Shown in pieces: positions 24,589 through 32,520 of a DNA stretch of 64,000 nt; within the stretch, counting starts at the first letter, position 1; every line of letters begins with the position of its first letter. This DNA is from UKL13-2 sp036394575 (GTDB lineage Bacteria; Pseudomonadota; Gammaproteobacteria; Burkholderiales; Usitatibacteraceae), in NCBI GenBank assembly GCA_036394575.1, contig DASWEY010000016.1, positions 1 to 64,000 of the forward strand, written 5' to 3'. The notes under the pieces are model-generated. The model saw only the letters and a program-made list of their open reading frames with translations, was not told the DNA's origin and did no database searches. A program made the position numbers and the translations under genes.

Positions 24589-26130
24589 ATGCATCGCTGG
24601 CTGAGCGGCTTTGTGCTGTTGGCGCAGTTGCTGGCGCTGCAGCCGGCACACGCCCAGAGCCTGCCGGATCTGGGCGACTCTTCCGATGCGATGATTTCGG
24701 AGCCGCAGGAGCGCGCCATCGGCAAGCGCATCATGTTCGAGATCCGCGCCGATCCCGCCTACGTGGACGACCCCGAGATCCTCGACTACATCAACAGTAT
24801 CGGCGGCAAGCTGGTCGCGGCCAGTCGCGGCGCCACCAATGACAACCGCCGCGATTTCGAATTTTTCGTATTGAACGACGATTCGATCAATGCCTTCGCC
24901 CTGCCCGGCGGATTCATCGCCGTGCATTCGGGCTTGCTGCTCACAACCAGCAATGAATCGGAACTGGCCGGCGTGATGGGCCACGAGATCGCCCACGTGC
25001 TGCAGCGCCATCAGGCGCGCGGCGCCGACGAGCAGCGCAAGGCCGCGCCCCTGTCCCTGCTCGGGCTGGTGGCGGCGGTGCTGGCGGCGCGTTCCAACTC
25101 GCCTTCCTCGGGAGATACCGCACAGGCCGCGCTGACCGCCTCGATCGCCCTCTCCTATCAAAACCAGCTGAATTACAGCCGCGACTTCGAGCGCGAGGCC
25201 GATCGTATCGGCCTGCAGGTGATGCAGCGCGCCGGCTTCGACCCCAGCGGCATGCCGAGCTTTTTCGAGCGCATGCTGCGCGCCAACCGCCACAACGACG
25301 GCAAGACGCCGGGCTATTTGCGCACCCACCCGCTGACCACGGAACGCATTGCCGAAATGCAGGACCGCGTGCTGCAAATGGGCGCAGACGGCAAGCGCAA
25401 TGTGCCCGACACCATCGAGTATCGCCTCGTAAGCGCCAAGCTGCGCGTGATGAGCATGGCCAGCAATGAGGCGGCGCGCTTTTTCCGCAATACCATTGCC
25501 GAGCGCACGGTGTTGCGCAGCCGCGCCGATGTCTATGGCCTCGCCCTGGCGCTGACGCGCGGACGCGAATTCGACGCCGCCGACAGGGAGTTGGCCACCA
25601 TCCGCAATGCCGGCCCCGCACATCCCTGGATCGAAAACCTGGCCGCTGAAATCCAGCTGGGCCAGCGCAAATGGGACAAGGCCCTGGCGATCTACCAGAC
25701 CGGCATGAGGGCCTTCCCGGCACAGCGTGCCCTGCTCTATGGCTACCTGAATACATTGTATGAATCCGGCCAGCTCGATGCCGCGCTGACGGCGGCAAAC
25801 GAGCAGTTGAAGACCATCCAGGACGATCCCCGATTGTACGAAGTCGCCGCAAAAATTTATGAACGCAAGAACAAAAAGCTCGCCCAGCACCGCATGATCG
25901 GCGAGGCCTATTTCCGACGCGGCAATCTGGTCGGCGCCATCGAGCAGTATGAAGTTGCCATCAAGGCACGCGATGGCGACTTCTATGAGTCCTCCAGCGC
26001 CGAGGCGCGTCTGCGCGAACTGAAAACCGAGTTCCGCAACCGCGCCCTGCTGCCCGGCGAGAAGCGCGAGCGCGACCGCGACGATCCGGGCACCCGTCCG
26101 GGTTTCAACCTCAGCACCGAAAAACGATGA
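24589..26130 (+). CDS. bepA: BepA-like periplasmic M48 metalloprotease with TPRs
   Basis: About 513 aa from the ATG at 24589, which gives a clean signal peptide (MHRWLSGFVLLAQLLALQ, cleavage after AHA). A longer form from 24412 is possible. The M48 zinc site is HEIAH (24982-24996), with a third ligand in FEREADRIG. The C-terminal half contains tetratricopeptide-like repeats. BepA (YfgC) acts as chaperone and protease in outer-membrane protein and LptD assembly. Its stop overlaps the soxX start (ATGA), an unexpected partner for this gene. Confidence 0.9.
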   Translation: MHRWLSGFVLLAQLLALQPAHAQSLPDLGDSSDAMISEPQERAIGKRIMFEIRADPAYVDDPEILDYINSIGGKLVAASRGATNDNRRDFEFFVLNDDSINAFALPGGFIAVHSGLLLTTSNESELAGVMGHEIAHVLQRHQARGADEQRKAAPLSLLGLVAAVLAARSNSPSSGDTAQAALTASIALSYQNQLNYSRDFEREADRIGLQVMQRAGFDPSGMPSFFERMLRANRHNDGKTPGYLRTHPLTTERIAEMQDRVLQMGADGKRNVPDTIEYRLVSAKLRVMSMASNEAARFFRNTIAERTVLRSRADVYGLALALTRGREFDAADRELATIRNAGPAHPWIENLAAEIQLGQRKWDKALAIYQTGMRAFPAQRALLYGYLNTLYESGQLDAALTAANEQLKTIQDDPRLYEVAAKIYERKNKKLAQHRMIGEAYFRRGNLVGAIEQYEVAIKARDGDFYESSSAEARLRELKTEFRNRALLPGEKRERDRDDPGTRPGFNLSTEKR

Positions 26131-26510
26131 GCCTTGCACTGATGAATTCCGGCGCCCCGCTTCGTGTCCGCCGCGCAAAAACCTGCCTGATTCCCTTATT
26201 CCTCCTGTTCACCACAGCCAGCCAGGCACAGTCGGTCGGCGAAGGGCGCGATCTGTTCACCGATACGCGCCGCGGCAATTGCGCGGCCTGCCATCAACTG
26301 CCCAATGACCCTGCGGTCAAGAGCGTATCGACCCTGGGCCCGGTGCTCTCGGCACTGAAGGCACGCTTTCCCGATCGCGCGAAACTGCGCGCCACCATCT
26401 GGGATCGGAGCGCCGAACAAGCAGGCACCAGCATGCCCCCATACGGCAAGCACCGCATCCTCAGCGAAACGGAAATTGACAAATTGGTGGCATATCTTGA
26501 AACGCTTTGA
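26127..26510 (+). CDS. soxX: SoxX-type c-type cytochrome
   Basis: 127-aa exported monohaem cytochrome c with a signal peptide ending near SQAQ. The haem motif is CAACH, and the distal Met lies in SMPPYGKHRILSE, a segment typical of SoxX. In the thiosulfate-oxidising Sox system SoxX pairs with SoxA to attach thiosulfate to SoxYZ. It overlaps the bepA stop by 4 bp and overlaps the soxA start. No soxY, soxZ, soxB or soxCD is in the window, so the pair is isolated here. Confidence 0.87.
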   Translation: MSLALMNSGAPLRVRRAKTCLIPLFLLFTTASQAQSVGEGRDLFTDTRRGNCAACHQLPNDPAVKSVSTLGPVLSALKARFPDRAKLRATIWDRSAEQAGTSMPPYGKHRILSETEIDKLVAYLETL

Positions 26511-27363
26511 ATCCAGCTTTGAATCCATTATTTTGGCCCTGTCGCTCGCGCTGGTCGCGAACGACACCCGGTCTGCGCCTCTTACGCCGGAACAGGAACG
26601 TCTCACCATGATCCAGGCGCTGCAACAAAAGCTGCCGGGTACCGACCCTGCCGATTGGGTCAACGGCGGTGCCGCGTACGAACGCAATGTGACCACCGTA
26701 CCTTTGAATGCCGACAATGCGACCAATCTTGCCGACATTCTCGCCATCGGAAAAAAACGCTGGGAGCAGAAATTTGCCGATGGCAAATCGCTGGCCAATT
26801 GCTTCCCGAACGGTGGCCGCCGGGTGGCCGCAACCTTTCCGCAATACGATGCCGTCACCAGGCAGGTCCTCACCTTTGAAGCCGCCATCAATCGCTGTCT
26901 GCAATTGCATCGCCAAGCGATCATTGACCCCGCCGATGCCGGCCAGTACGCGGCGATGATGGGCCCGCTGTCGGCCTATGCACGCAGCCTGTCCGATGGG
27001 CAGAAGCTGAATGTGCGCTTGAACAACCCGGCAGCGCGCAACAAGTTCGACGCCGGCCACCGCCTGTTCCATCAGCGCATCGGCCAGCAAAATTTCGCCT
27101 GTGCTACATGCCATGTGCTTCATGCGGGCAGCACCTATGGCGGTGGCGGATTGGCCCCGGCAGTGGGTCAGGCGGTGTCGTGGCCAAGGGTTCAGCCTGG
27201 CGGCGGCGTACGGACATTGCAGGCGCAATTCCAGCGCTGCATGGAACGCAGCGGCGCGGTTCCCTTCGAGACGGCATCCGACGAACTCAATGATCTTGAG
27301 TTCTATCTGGCGTATTTATCCAACGGCCTGCCCCTGCAGTCGCTGGGTGCGGCGCGGAAGTAA
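26497..27363 (+). CDS. soxA: SoxA-type c-type cytochrome, probably single-haem
   Basis: About 288 aa from the TTG at 26497; another TTG at 26476 is possible. A signal-like segment (IILALSLALVANDTRSA) leads to the periplasm. Only one haem motif is present (CATCH). The N-terminal domain instead has single cysteines in NCFPNGG and INRCLQLH, which could form the disulfide that replaces haem 1 in monohaem SoxA. The Cys in QFQRCMER corresponds to the ligand/active-site cysteine that accepts thiosulfate. It converges on the ligase gene with a 61-bp overlap. Confidence 0.85.
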   Translation: MKRFESSFESIILALSLALVANDTRSAPLTPEQERLTMIQALQQKLPGTDPADWVNGGAAYERNVTTVPLNADNATNLADILAIGKKRWEQKFADGKSLANCFPNGGRRVAATFPQYDAVTRQVLTFEAAINRCLQLHRQAIIDPADAGQYAAMMGPLSAYARSLSDGQKLNVRLNNPAARNKFDAGHRLFHQRIGQQNFACATCHVLHAGSTYGGGGLAPAVGQAVSWPRVQPGGGVRTLQAQFQRCMERSGAVPFETASDELNDLEFYLAYLSNGLPLQSLGAARK

Positions 27364-28874
27364 ACTGGATTGCATGCGTCCGGGGGCGACAAAGGACCGA
27401 TCCATCCCTGGGCCCAGAAACGGGGAAACAGAAAATCAAGCTTGGTGCTGCGCTCGTAGATTTCCTCGCGCTCGCGGCTTTTGCCGATAGCGGGAAACCC
27501 GGTCACGGCGATGCTGGCCAAGGCGATCAGCAGTACAAGTACCAGCGAAATTCGCAATGCAATTGCTTTCGATGGCGCCACCTTTGCAGAAGCGCCCGTA
27601 CGATAAAGAGCCATGGCCCAGGCCGTGAAAAACACAATCAGTATCTGGCTGTACGGCATCACGAACAAGCCATCGATCAGCGAGTAAACCGCAATGATGG
27701 TCAGCACCGCCCACAGGCCTTCCGTCGTGAGTTGCATTTTCGTGTTCGCCTGTGAAAGCCTTGCTCCGTCAAACGCGAATTTGCCGAAGCGGACATAGGC
27801 GCCCAGCAAAACGCCGACGAAGCACAACATCGCCAAGGGACCCCATTCAGCCATGAGCAGAAGCACCAGGTTGTGCGGATGGGCGCCCTCATTGTGAAAC
27901 TGGTAGGCGAAATGCATCGGGCCGATGCCGAGCAAGGGAGAGTCCCGTACCATTGCCAGTGCCTTGGCCCAGAGAAAGAGGCGCCCCGGGGAATCGGCAA
28001 GGCCCGGTGACGCTGCGGTCGAGGCCAGTCTGTTTTCCCAGCTCATGGTGGCACCCAGCCAATCGGGCAGCAGCACAAACAGCAGCACAACGAGCACTAC
28101 GCCGATGAGCAGGGACGCCGCGTAAAACTTCATCCATCGCAGCCAGGCCACACGGCCCAAAATGGCCAGGGCAAGCACGCTGGCGAGCAAGGCCACGCCG
28201 GCGCCGCGGGCAGCCGCGACAAAGCACAGCATCCACGCGAAACCGGCCAACAACAGCAATGCCACGCGCACCAGTCGCACTCGGCGTGCATCGTACTGAA
28301 AGTAAAGCGCGCCCAGCATGGGGATGAGCATCGCCTGCATCTGTGCGGCAAAGCGGCGATGGCTGAATCCCACCACCACCACATTGTTGTCGGCAGCATG
28401 CATCACGAATACCGCCGCAAAATATAGGACCAAGACCTGCAGCATGTAGAAGACGGCTGCGGCAACCAACGCCACAAATAGCCATTCCTGCGCGCCTGCG
28501 GTTCTTTCAATGGCAATCGACAGGGCAATGCACAGAACGGCGAGCAGCAATAGATGGCTCCATTCCAGCAATGCCCAGGCGGGAAGCATCGCCCTTGAGG
28601 CGGAAACGAGTCCGATGCCGAAGAATATTCCGAGTGCAAGTATTTGGCGGCGATACTGATTGCACCAGGCCAATCCCGCCGGCGCGCGCCCAGCAAGCAA
28701 TTTGCCGAGAAATATCGCGCCTACTGCCCAGACAAGCAGAAGCTGAACCGCCCGCTGCTCATCATGCGAAGGCGAGTACATGTACCAGCGCAATGCGCCG
28801 GCGGCAGCCAGCGCGATATAGGCGCAAATCGCGATGATCAGCAGTCTAAACGCAAAGGGGCCGGCAAGCTTCAT
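27303..28874 (-). CDS. Wzy_C-type O-antigen ligase or protein O-oligosaccharyltransferase
   Basis: 523-aa polytopic inner-membrane protein with 10-12 predicted helices. The large periplasmic loop carries NRLASTAASPGLADSPGR, then GIGPMHFAYQFHN and AHPHNLVLLLMAEWG, the signature region of the O-antigen ligase/PglL superfamily. These enzymes transfer lipid-linked glycan to lipid A core or to Ser/Thr of pilin-like proteins. The sequence alone does not settle which. Nearby glycosyltransferases and pilin make the PglL option worth testing. The C-terminal tail overlaps the convergent soxA 3' end by 61 bp. UDP-xylose synthase lies about 50 bp upstream on the same strand. Confidence 0.8.
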   Translation of the reverse strand: MKLAGPFAFRLLIIAICAYIALAAAGALRWYMYSPSHDEQRAVQLLLVWAVGAIFLGKLLAGRAPAGLAWCNQYRRQILALGIFFGIGLVSASRAMLPAWALLEWSHLLLLAVLCIALSIAIERTAGAQEWLFVALVAAAVFYMLQVLVLYFAAVFVMHAADNNVVVVGFSHRRFAAQMQAMLIPMLGALYFQYDARRVRLVRVALLLLAGFAWMLCFVAAARGAGVALLASVLALAILGRVAWLRWMKFYAASLLIGVVLVVLLFVLLPDWLGATMSWENRLASTAASPGLADSPGRLFLWAKALAMVRDSPLLGIGPMHFAYQFHNEGAHPHNLVLLLMAEWGPLAMLCFVGVLLGAYVRFGKFAFDGARLSQANTKMQLTTEGLWAVLTIIAVYSLIDGLFVMPYSQILIVFFTAWAMALYRTGASAKVAPSKAIALRISLVLVLLIALASIAVTGFPAIGKSREREEIYERSTKLDFLFPRFWAQGWIGPLSPPDACNPVYFRAAPSDCRGRPLDKYAR

Positions 28875-28925
28875 GTCCGGAGGATTGCCGACCGGGCACT
28901 GCGGTTCAAACCAAGCCCATATCGG

Positions 28926-29861
28926 CTAGACAACGATCTTCTTGAAATAGGCAATCGTTTCCTTGAGGCCGTCGGCTAACGCGACCTTTGGCTGCCATTT
29001 GAGCTCGCGCTTGGCCACCGAAATATCCGGCTGGCGCTGCTTAGGATCGTCTTGCGGCAGCGGCTTGAAAACCAGCTTCGCCTTGGAACCGGACAGCTTC
29101 AGCACCTGCTCCGCCAATTCCAGCATGGTCATCTCATTCGGGTTGCCCATGTTTACCGGCCCGGTGAGCTCGGCAGGAGAATTCATCATCCGCACCAGGC
29201 CGTCGATCAGGTCGTCCACATAGCAGAAACTGCGCGTCTGCTGGCCGTTGCCGTAGATGGTGATGTCCTCGCCCTTCAGGGCCTGCACGATGAAGTTGCT
29301 GACCACCCGGCCATCATTAGGGTGCATGCGCGGCCCATAGGTATTGAAAATCCTGACCACCTTGATCTCCACCTGGTGTTGCCGGTGGTAATCGAAAAAC
29401 AGGGTCTCGGCGCAGCGCTTGCCCTCGTCATAGCAGCTGCGGATGCCGATGGGATTGACGCGTCCCCAGTAATCCTCGGTCTGCGGATGGACTTCCGGGT
29501 CGCCGTATACCTCGGAGGTGGAGGCCTGCAGGATGCGCGCTTTCAGGCGCTTGGCCAGACCCAGCATATTGATCGCGCCATGCACATTGGTCTTGGTGGT
29601 CTGTACCGGGTCGAACTGGTAATGCACCGGGCTTGCCGGGCAGGCCAGATTGAAGATCTGGTCGACCTCGGCATAAAGCGGAAAAGTCACATCGTGGCGC
29701 ATCACCTCGAAATAGGGATTGGCCATCAGCGGCGCGATATTGGCCTTGCTACCCGTGTAGAAATTGTCCACGCACAGCACATCCGCGCCATCCTTGAGCA
29801 GGCGTTCGCATAGATGCGAGCCGAGAAAGCCGGCGCCGCCGGTGACCAGAATTCTGTTCAT
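28926..29861 (-). CDS. UDP-glucuronate decarboxylase (UDP-xylose synthase)
   Basis: 311-aa extended SDR. The NAD motif is GGAGFLGSHL, the catalytic Tyr and Lys are in CYDEGKR, and the Ser/Thr is in ASTSEVYGDPEVHPQ. The stretch YWGRVNPIGIRSCYDEGKR is characteristic of UXS enzymes, which decarboxylate UDP-glucuronate to UDP-xylose. It is upstream of the ligase on the same strand and may supply a pentose to the local glycan. No UDP-glucose dehydrogenase is in the window. A bifunctional ArnA-like role is excluded by length. Confidence 0.9.
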   Translation of the reverse strand: MNRILVTGGAGFLGSHLCERLLKDGADVLCVDNFYTGSKANIAPLMANPYFEVMRHDVTFPLYAEVDQIFNLACPASPVHYQFDPVQTTKTNVHGAINMLGLAKRLKARILQASTSEVYGDPEVHPQTEDYWGRVNPIGIRSCYDEGKRCAETLFFDYHRQHQVEIKVVRIFNTYGPRMHPNDGRVVSNFIVQALKGEDITIYGNGQQTRSFCYVDDLIDGLVRMMNSPAELTGPVNMGNPNEMTMLELAEQVLKLSGSKAKLVFKPLPQDDPKQRQPDISVAKRELKWQPKVALADGLKETIAYFKKIVV

Positions 29862-30104
29862 TTTTCCCCACTAAATTTTTAGCTTGGTGCTGAACCCATC
29901 ACTGTATCGGTGCGATAGTATATCGGGGCGATCACCGAATGTTAGCAATGCCCGCATTATCGGCATAATCACCAGACAAATTTTTTGCCCCGCAGGCAGC
30001 TACGGTAAAATCCAACAATTATTGCGCCCGTTTGGAACGTCGCCAGGCCCCTTAAACGCATCCTGAGGCATCCCAAACGGCACCCAACCAAGATGGAGCA
30101 GGCA

Positions 30105-30398
30105 ATGTTCAAGTGGCTAGACGCAAGCGAAGCGAAAGAATTCGGTGAATCTCTTGCCGATTATTTTATTGCGCGTATCCCCCTAGATCCTGACTCCCGT
30201 AAAAACAAATCGGTGGAACGTCACAAGGAGGTCGTTGACAAGCTGTTGTTCCAGATACAGGTGTTCAGAGGCAAGCACCAGCTTAATTTTTACCAGAAAG
30301 CCAAACTGGCCAATACCTTCAAGTGGAAATTGCTCGATGCGAAATACGACCCCGAGTTCGTGGATTCCTTGACCAAGCTTATTACCGTCAAATTCTGA
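30105..30398 (+). CDS. small protein of unknown function
   Basis: 97-aa soluble protein, mainly helical and charged. The ATG at 30105 is preferred over one four codons upstream because GGAG sits 7 bp ahead of it. I recognise no domain. The stretch SRKNKSVERHKEVVDKLLFQ is strongly basic. It lies 19 bp before the single-module TPR-glycosyltransferase and is probably co-transcribed with it. An upstream TAAAAT (about 30007) could be its -10 box. A helper role for the glycosyltransferases is only a guess from position. Confidence 0.65.
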   Translation: MFKWLDASEAKEFGESLADYFIARIPLDPDSRKNKSVERHKEVVDKLLFQIQVFRGKHQLNFYQKAKLANTFKWKLLDAKYDPEFVDSLTKLITVKF

Positions 30399-30417
30399 AG
30401 CGACAAACTCCGCTCCC

Positions 30418-32448
30418 ATGCTTAACAGACTCAAAGCGTTTCTTTCCCGCCCGCAAGACGCAGCAAACAATCTGGATTCCGTCTTGGCCGGCAAGTCGAA
30501 GGACAAGCCGCCGACACCATTGACCGCCAGCCAGGCCCTGCAGGCAAACGGGGAAGTGTTGCTAGAGGCCAGCAAACTTGCCGAGGCGACTGAATGCTTC
30601 AGCGGGGTATTGGCCATCAATCCCGAGGATGTCGACGCCAACATCGGTCTCGGTCGAACATTCAGGGCTAAGGGGCTTTACCGGGAAGCAGAACGATGCC
30701 TGCGCCGTGCCATTGCGGCCGACCCGGAACATGGGGGAAGCAGGTATTTTCTTGGCGGCATTTTCCACGCACAAAACCGCTTGGGCGACGCCATTCAGGA
30801 ATACCGGCATGCCATCTCGCTAAACCCAAAAATTGCCTTGGCGTACCGCGACCTGGGCATTGTCTACTATGAGCGCGGCAAAATGGCCGATGCGATGACG
30901 ATCCTGAACGAAGGGATTGCCGTCAATCCGGGGGCAGGCGAATTGCATTTCTGCATCGGAAACTTTTACCTTGAGAGAAGCGATTTCAGGAATGCCTTGT
31001 CATCCTTCGAGTGCGCGGTTTTAGTGTCACCACGCAATGCGGCCTGGCTTCTCAATCGAGGCGTGGCATTGCAAATGCTTCAGGAATTTGAAGAGGCATT
31101 GCAATCTTACGAACAGGCCCTTCACATTGATCCCGATTACGCGGACGCGCACTCCAATCGCGGCAGCGTCCTGCTCATACTGAAGCGACACCAGGATGCG
31201 CTGGATAGCGTCGACCAGGCCATCAAACTGAAGCCGGACCACAGCGACGCGCATAAGTACCGCGGCTGGGCCCTGCGATTTCTGCAGCGATCCGAGGAGG
31301 CATTATCGAGTCTCGCTTTAGCACTCAAAATCAACCCCAAGAGCGCCGAAGCATTGCATATTCGCGCCCTGGCCCTGCATGATTTGCAGCGCCATCAGGA
31401 AGCTCTGCACTCCTTTGCCAAATATCTGCAGCTCAACCCCAACGATGCCGAAGGCCATCGCAATGAAGGCTTATGTCGTTTGCAGATGGGCGATTTTGCG
31501 AAAGGCTGGCCGAAATATGAATGGCGCCGCAAAACCGCAATTTTCAAGAACGAATTTCGGCGCCCGGATGAGAGCCCGCTTTGGCTGGGGGAGGAACCGC
31601 TAGCTGGCAAGACCCTCCTTTTACAAGCAGAACAAGGGCTGGGCGACACTATTCAATTCTGCCGGTATGTCGACCAGGCGGTGAATTTGGGCGCCACCGT
31701 GTTGCTCGAAGTGCAACCCCTGCTGAAGTCACTGCTTGCGCCGCTAAAAGGAGCAAGCCAGGTTTTTGTGCGTGGTGACGCCTGTCCTGCGCATGATTAT
31801 CACTGCCAGCTGCTGAGTTTGCCTTTTGCCTTCAAAACCCAACTCAATAGCATTCCCGCCAATATTCCGTATCTGCAAAGTGATCCGGAGCGCATCAGAC
31901 ATTGGGGCATAAAGCTTGGTGCAAAAAACAAGCCGCGAGTGGGTATTGCATGGTCAGGGAATGCGGCCCACGAGAACGACCATAACCGTTCTATTCCACT
32001 TGCCAGTCTTGCAAAAATCATTTCCTCGAGAGCGCAATTTGTTTGCCTGCAAAAGGATCTGCGCACGTCTGATCAAGCGGCGATGTCCACGATGCGGGAC
32101 GATATTACTTTCCTCGATGGAACAATAAATGATTTCTCGGATACTGCCGCGCTGATTGATCTGATGGACGTCGTTATTAGCGTCGATACTGCAGTTGCGC
32201 ATCTAGCAGGGGCGCTCGGCAAGCCGCTGTGGCTACTATTACCCTTCAGATCGGATTTCCGCTGGCTACTCGAGCGCGGTGACAGTCCGTGGTATCCCAC
32301 GGCAACACTTTTTCGACAGCGCAAGTCAAGCGATTGGGACAGTGTTCTCGATACCGTGTCCGCAACTCTCATGGAAGCTTTCGAAGGTAGTCGTGAATAC
32401 CAGTCTAGCGGGACCGATAAGCTGTTATCTGGGCCAGCCAAGACATAA
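30418..32448 (+). CDS. TPR repeat-GT9-like glycosyltransferase, one module
   Basis: 676-aa protein. Residues about 40-360 are eight or more tetratricopeptide repeats (for example YADAHSNRGSVLLILKRHQD). Residues about 390-650 form a GT-B glycosyltransferase domain related to the heptosyltransferase/GT9 group, with LLQAEQGLGDTIQFCRY, PRVGIAWSGN, NRSIPL and SVDTAVAHLAGALGKP. The architecture recalls TPR-GT proteins of bacterial glycan or protein glycosylation. It has no signal peptide or membrane segment, so it is cytoplasmic. Base composition is visibly AT-richer than the housekeeping genes. It starts MLNRLKAFLSRPQ, like its larger paralogue 73 bp downstream. Confidence 0.85.
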   Translation: MLNRLKAFLSRPQDAANNLDSVLAGKSKDKPPTPLTASQALQANGEVLLEASKLAEATECFSGVLAINPEDVDANIGLGRTFRAKGLYREAERCLRRAIAADPEHGGSRYFLGGIFHAQNRLGDAIQEYRHAISLNPKIALAYRDLGIVYYERGKMADAMTILNEGIAVNPGAGELHFCIGNFYLERSDFRNALSSFECAVLVSPRNAAWLLNRGVALQMLQEFEEALQSYEQALHIDPDYADAHSNRGSVLLILKRHQDALDSVDQAIKLKPDHSDAHKYRGWALRFLQRSEEALSSLALALKINPKSAEALHIRALALHDLQRHQEALHSFAKYLQLNPNDAEGHRNEGLCRLQMGDFAKGWPKYEWRRKTAIFKNEFRRPDESPLWLGEEPLAGKTLLLQAEQGLGDTIQFCRYVDQAVNLGATVLLEVQPLLKSLLAPLKGASQVFVRGDACPAHDYHCQLLSLPFAFKTQLNSIPANIPYLQSDPERIRHWGIKLGAKNKPRVGIAWSGNAAHENDHNRSIPLASLAKIISSRAQFVCLQKDLRTSDQAAMSTMRDDITFLDGTINDFSDTAALIDLMDVVISVDTAVAHLAGALGKPLWLLLPFRSDFRWLLERGDSPWYPTATLFRQRKSSDWDSVLDTVSATLMEAFEGSREYQSSGTDKLLSGPAKT

Positions 32449-32520
32449 GTCACGCGCTTCCAACAGGGCAATGCATCGTCACCATGCCAGCCAAATTCTA
32501 GTATTTCTGAATCTACCGAT

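Noticed and set aside
24556..26178. 540-codon open frame antisense to the BepA-like gene
   Set aside because: Shadow of a well-supported protease with signal peptide and HExxH motif.
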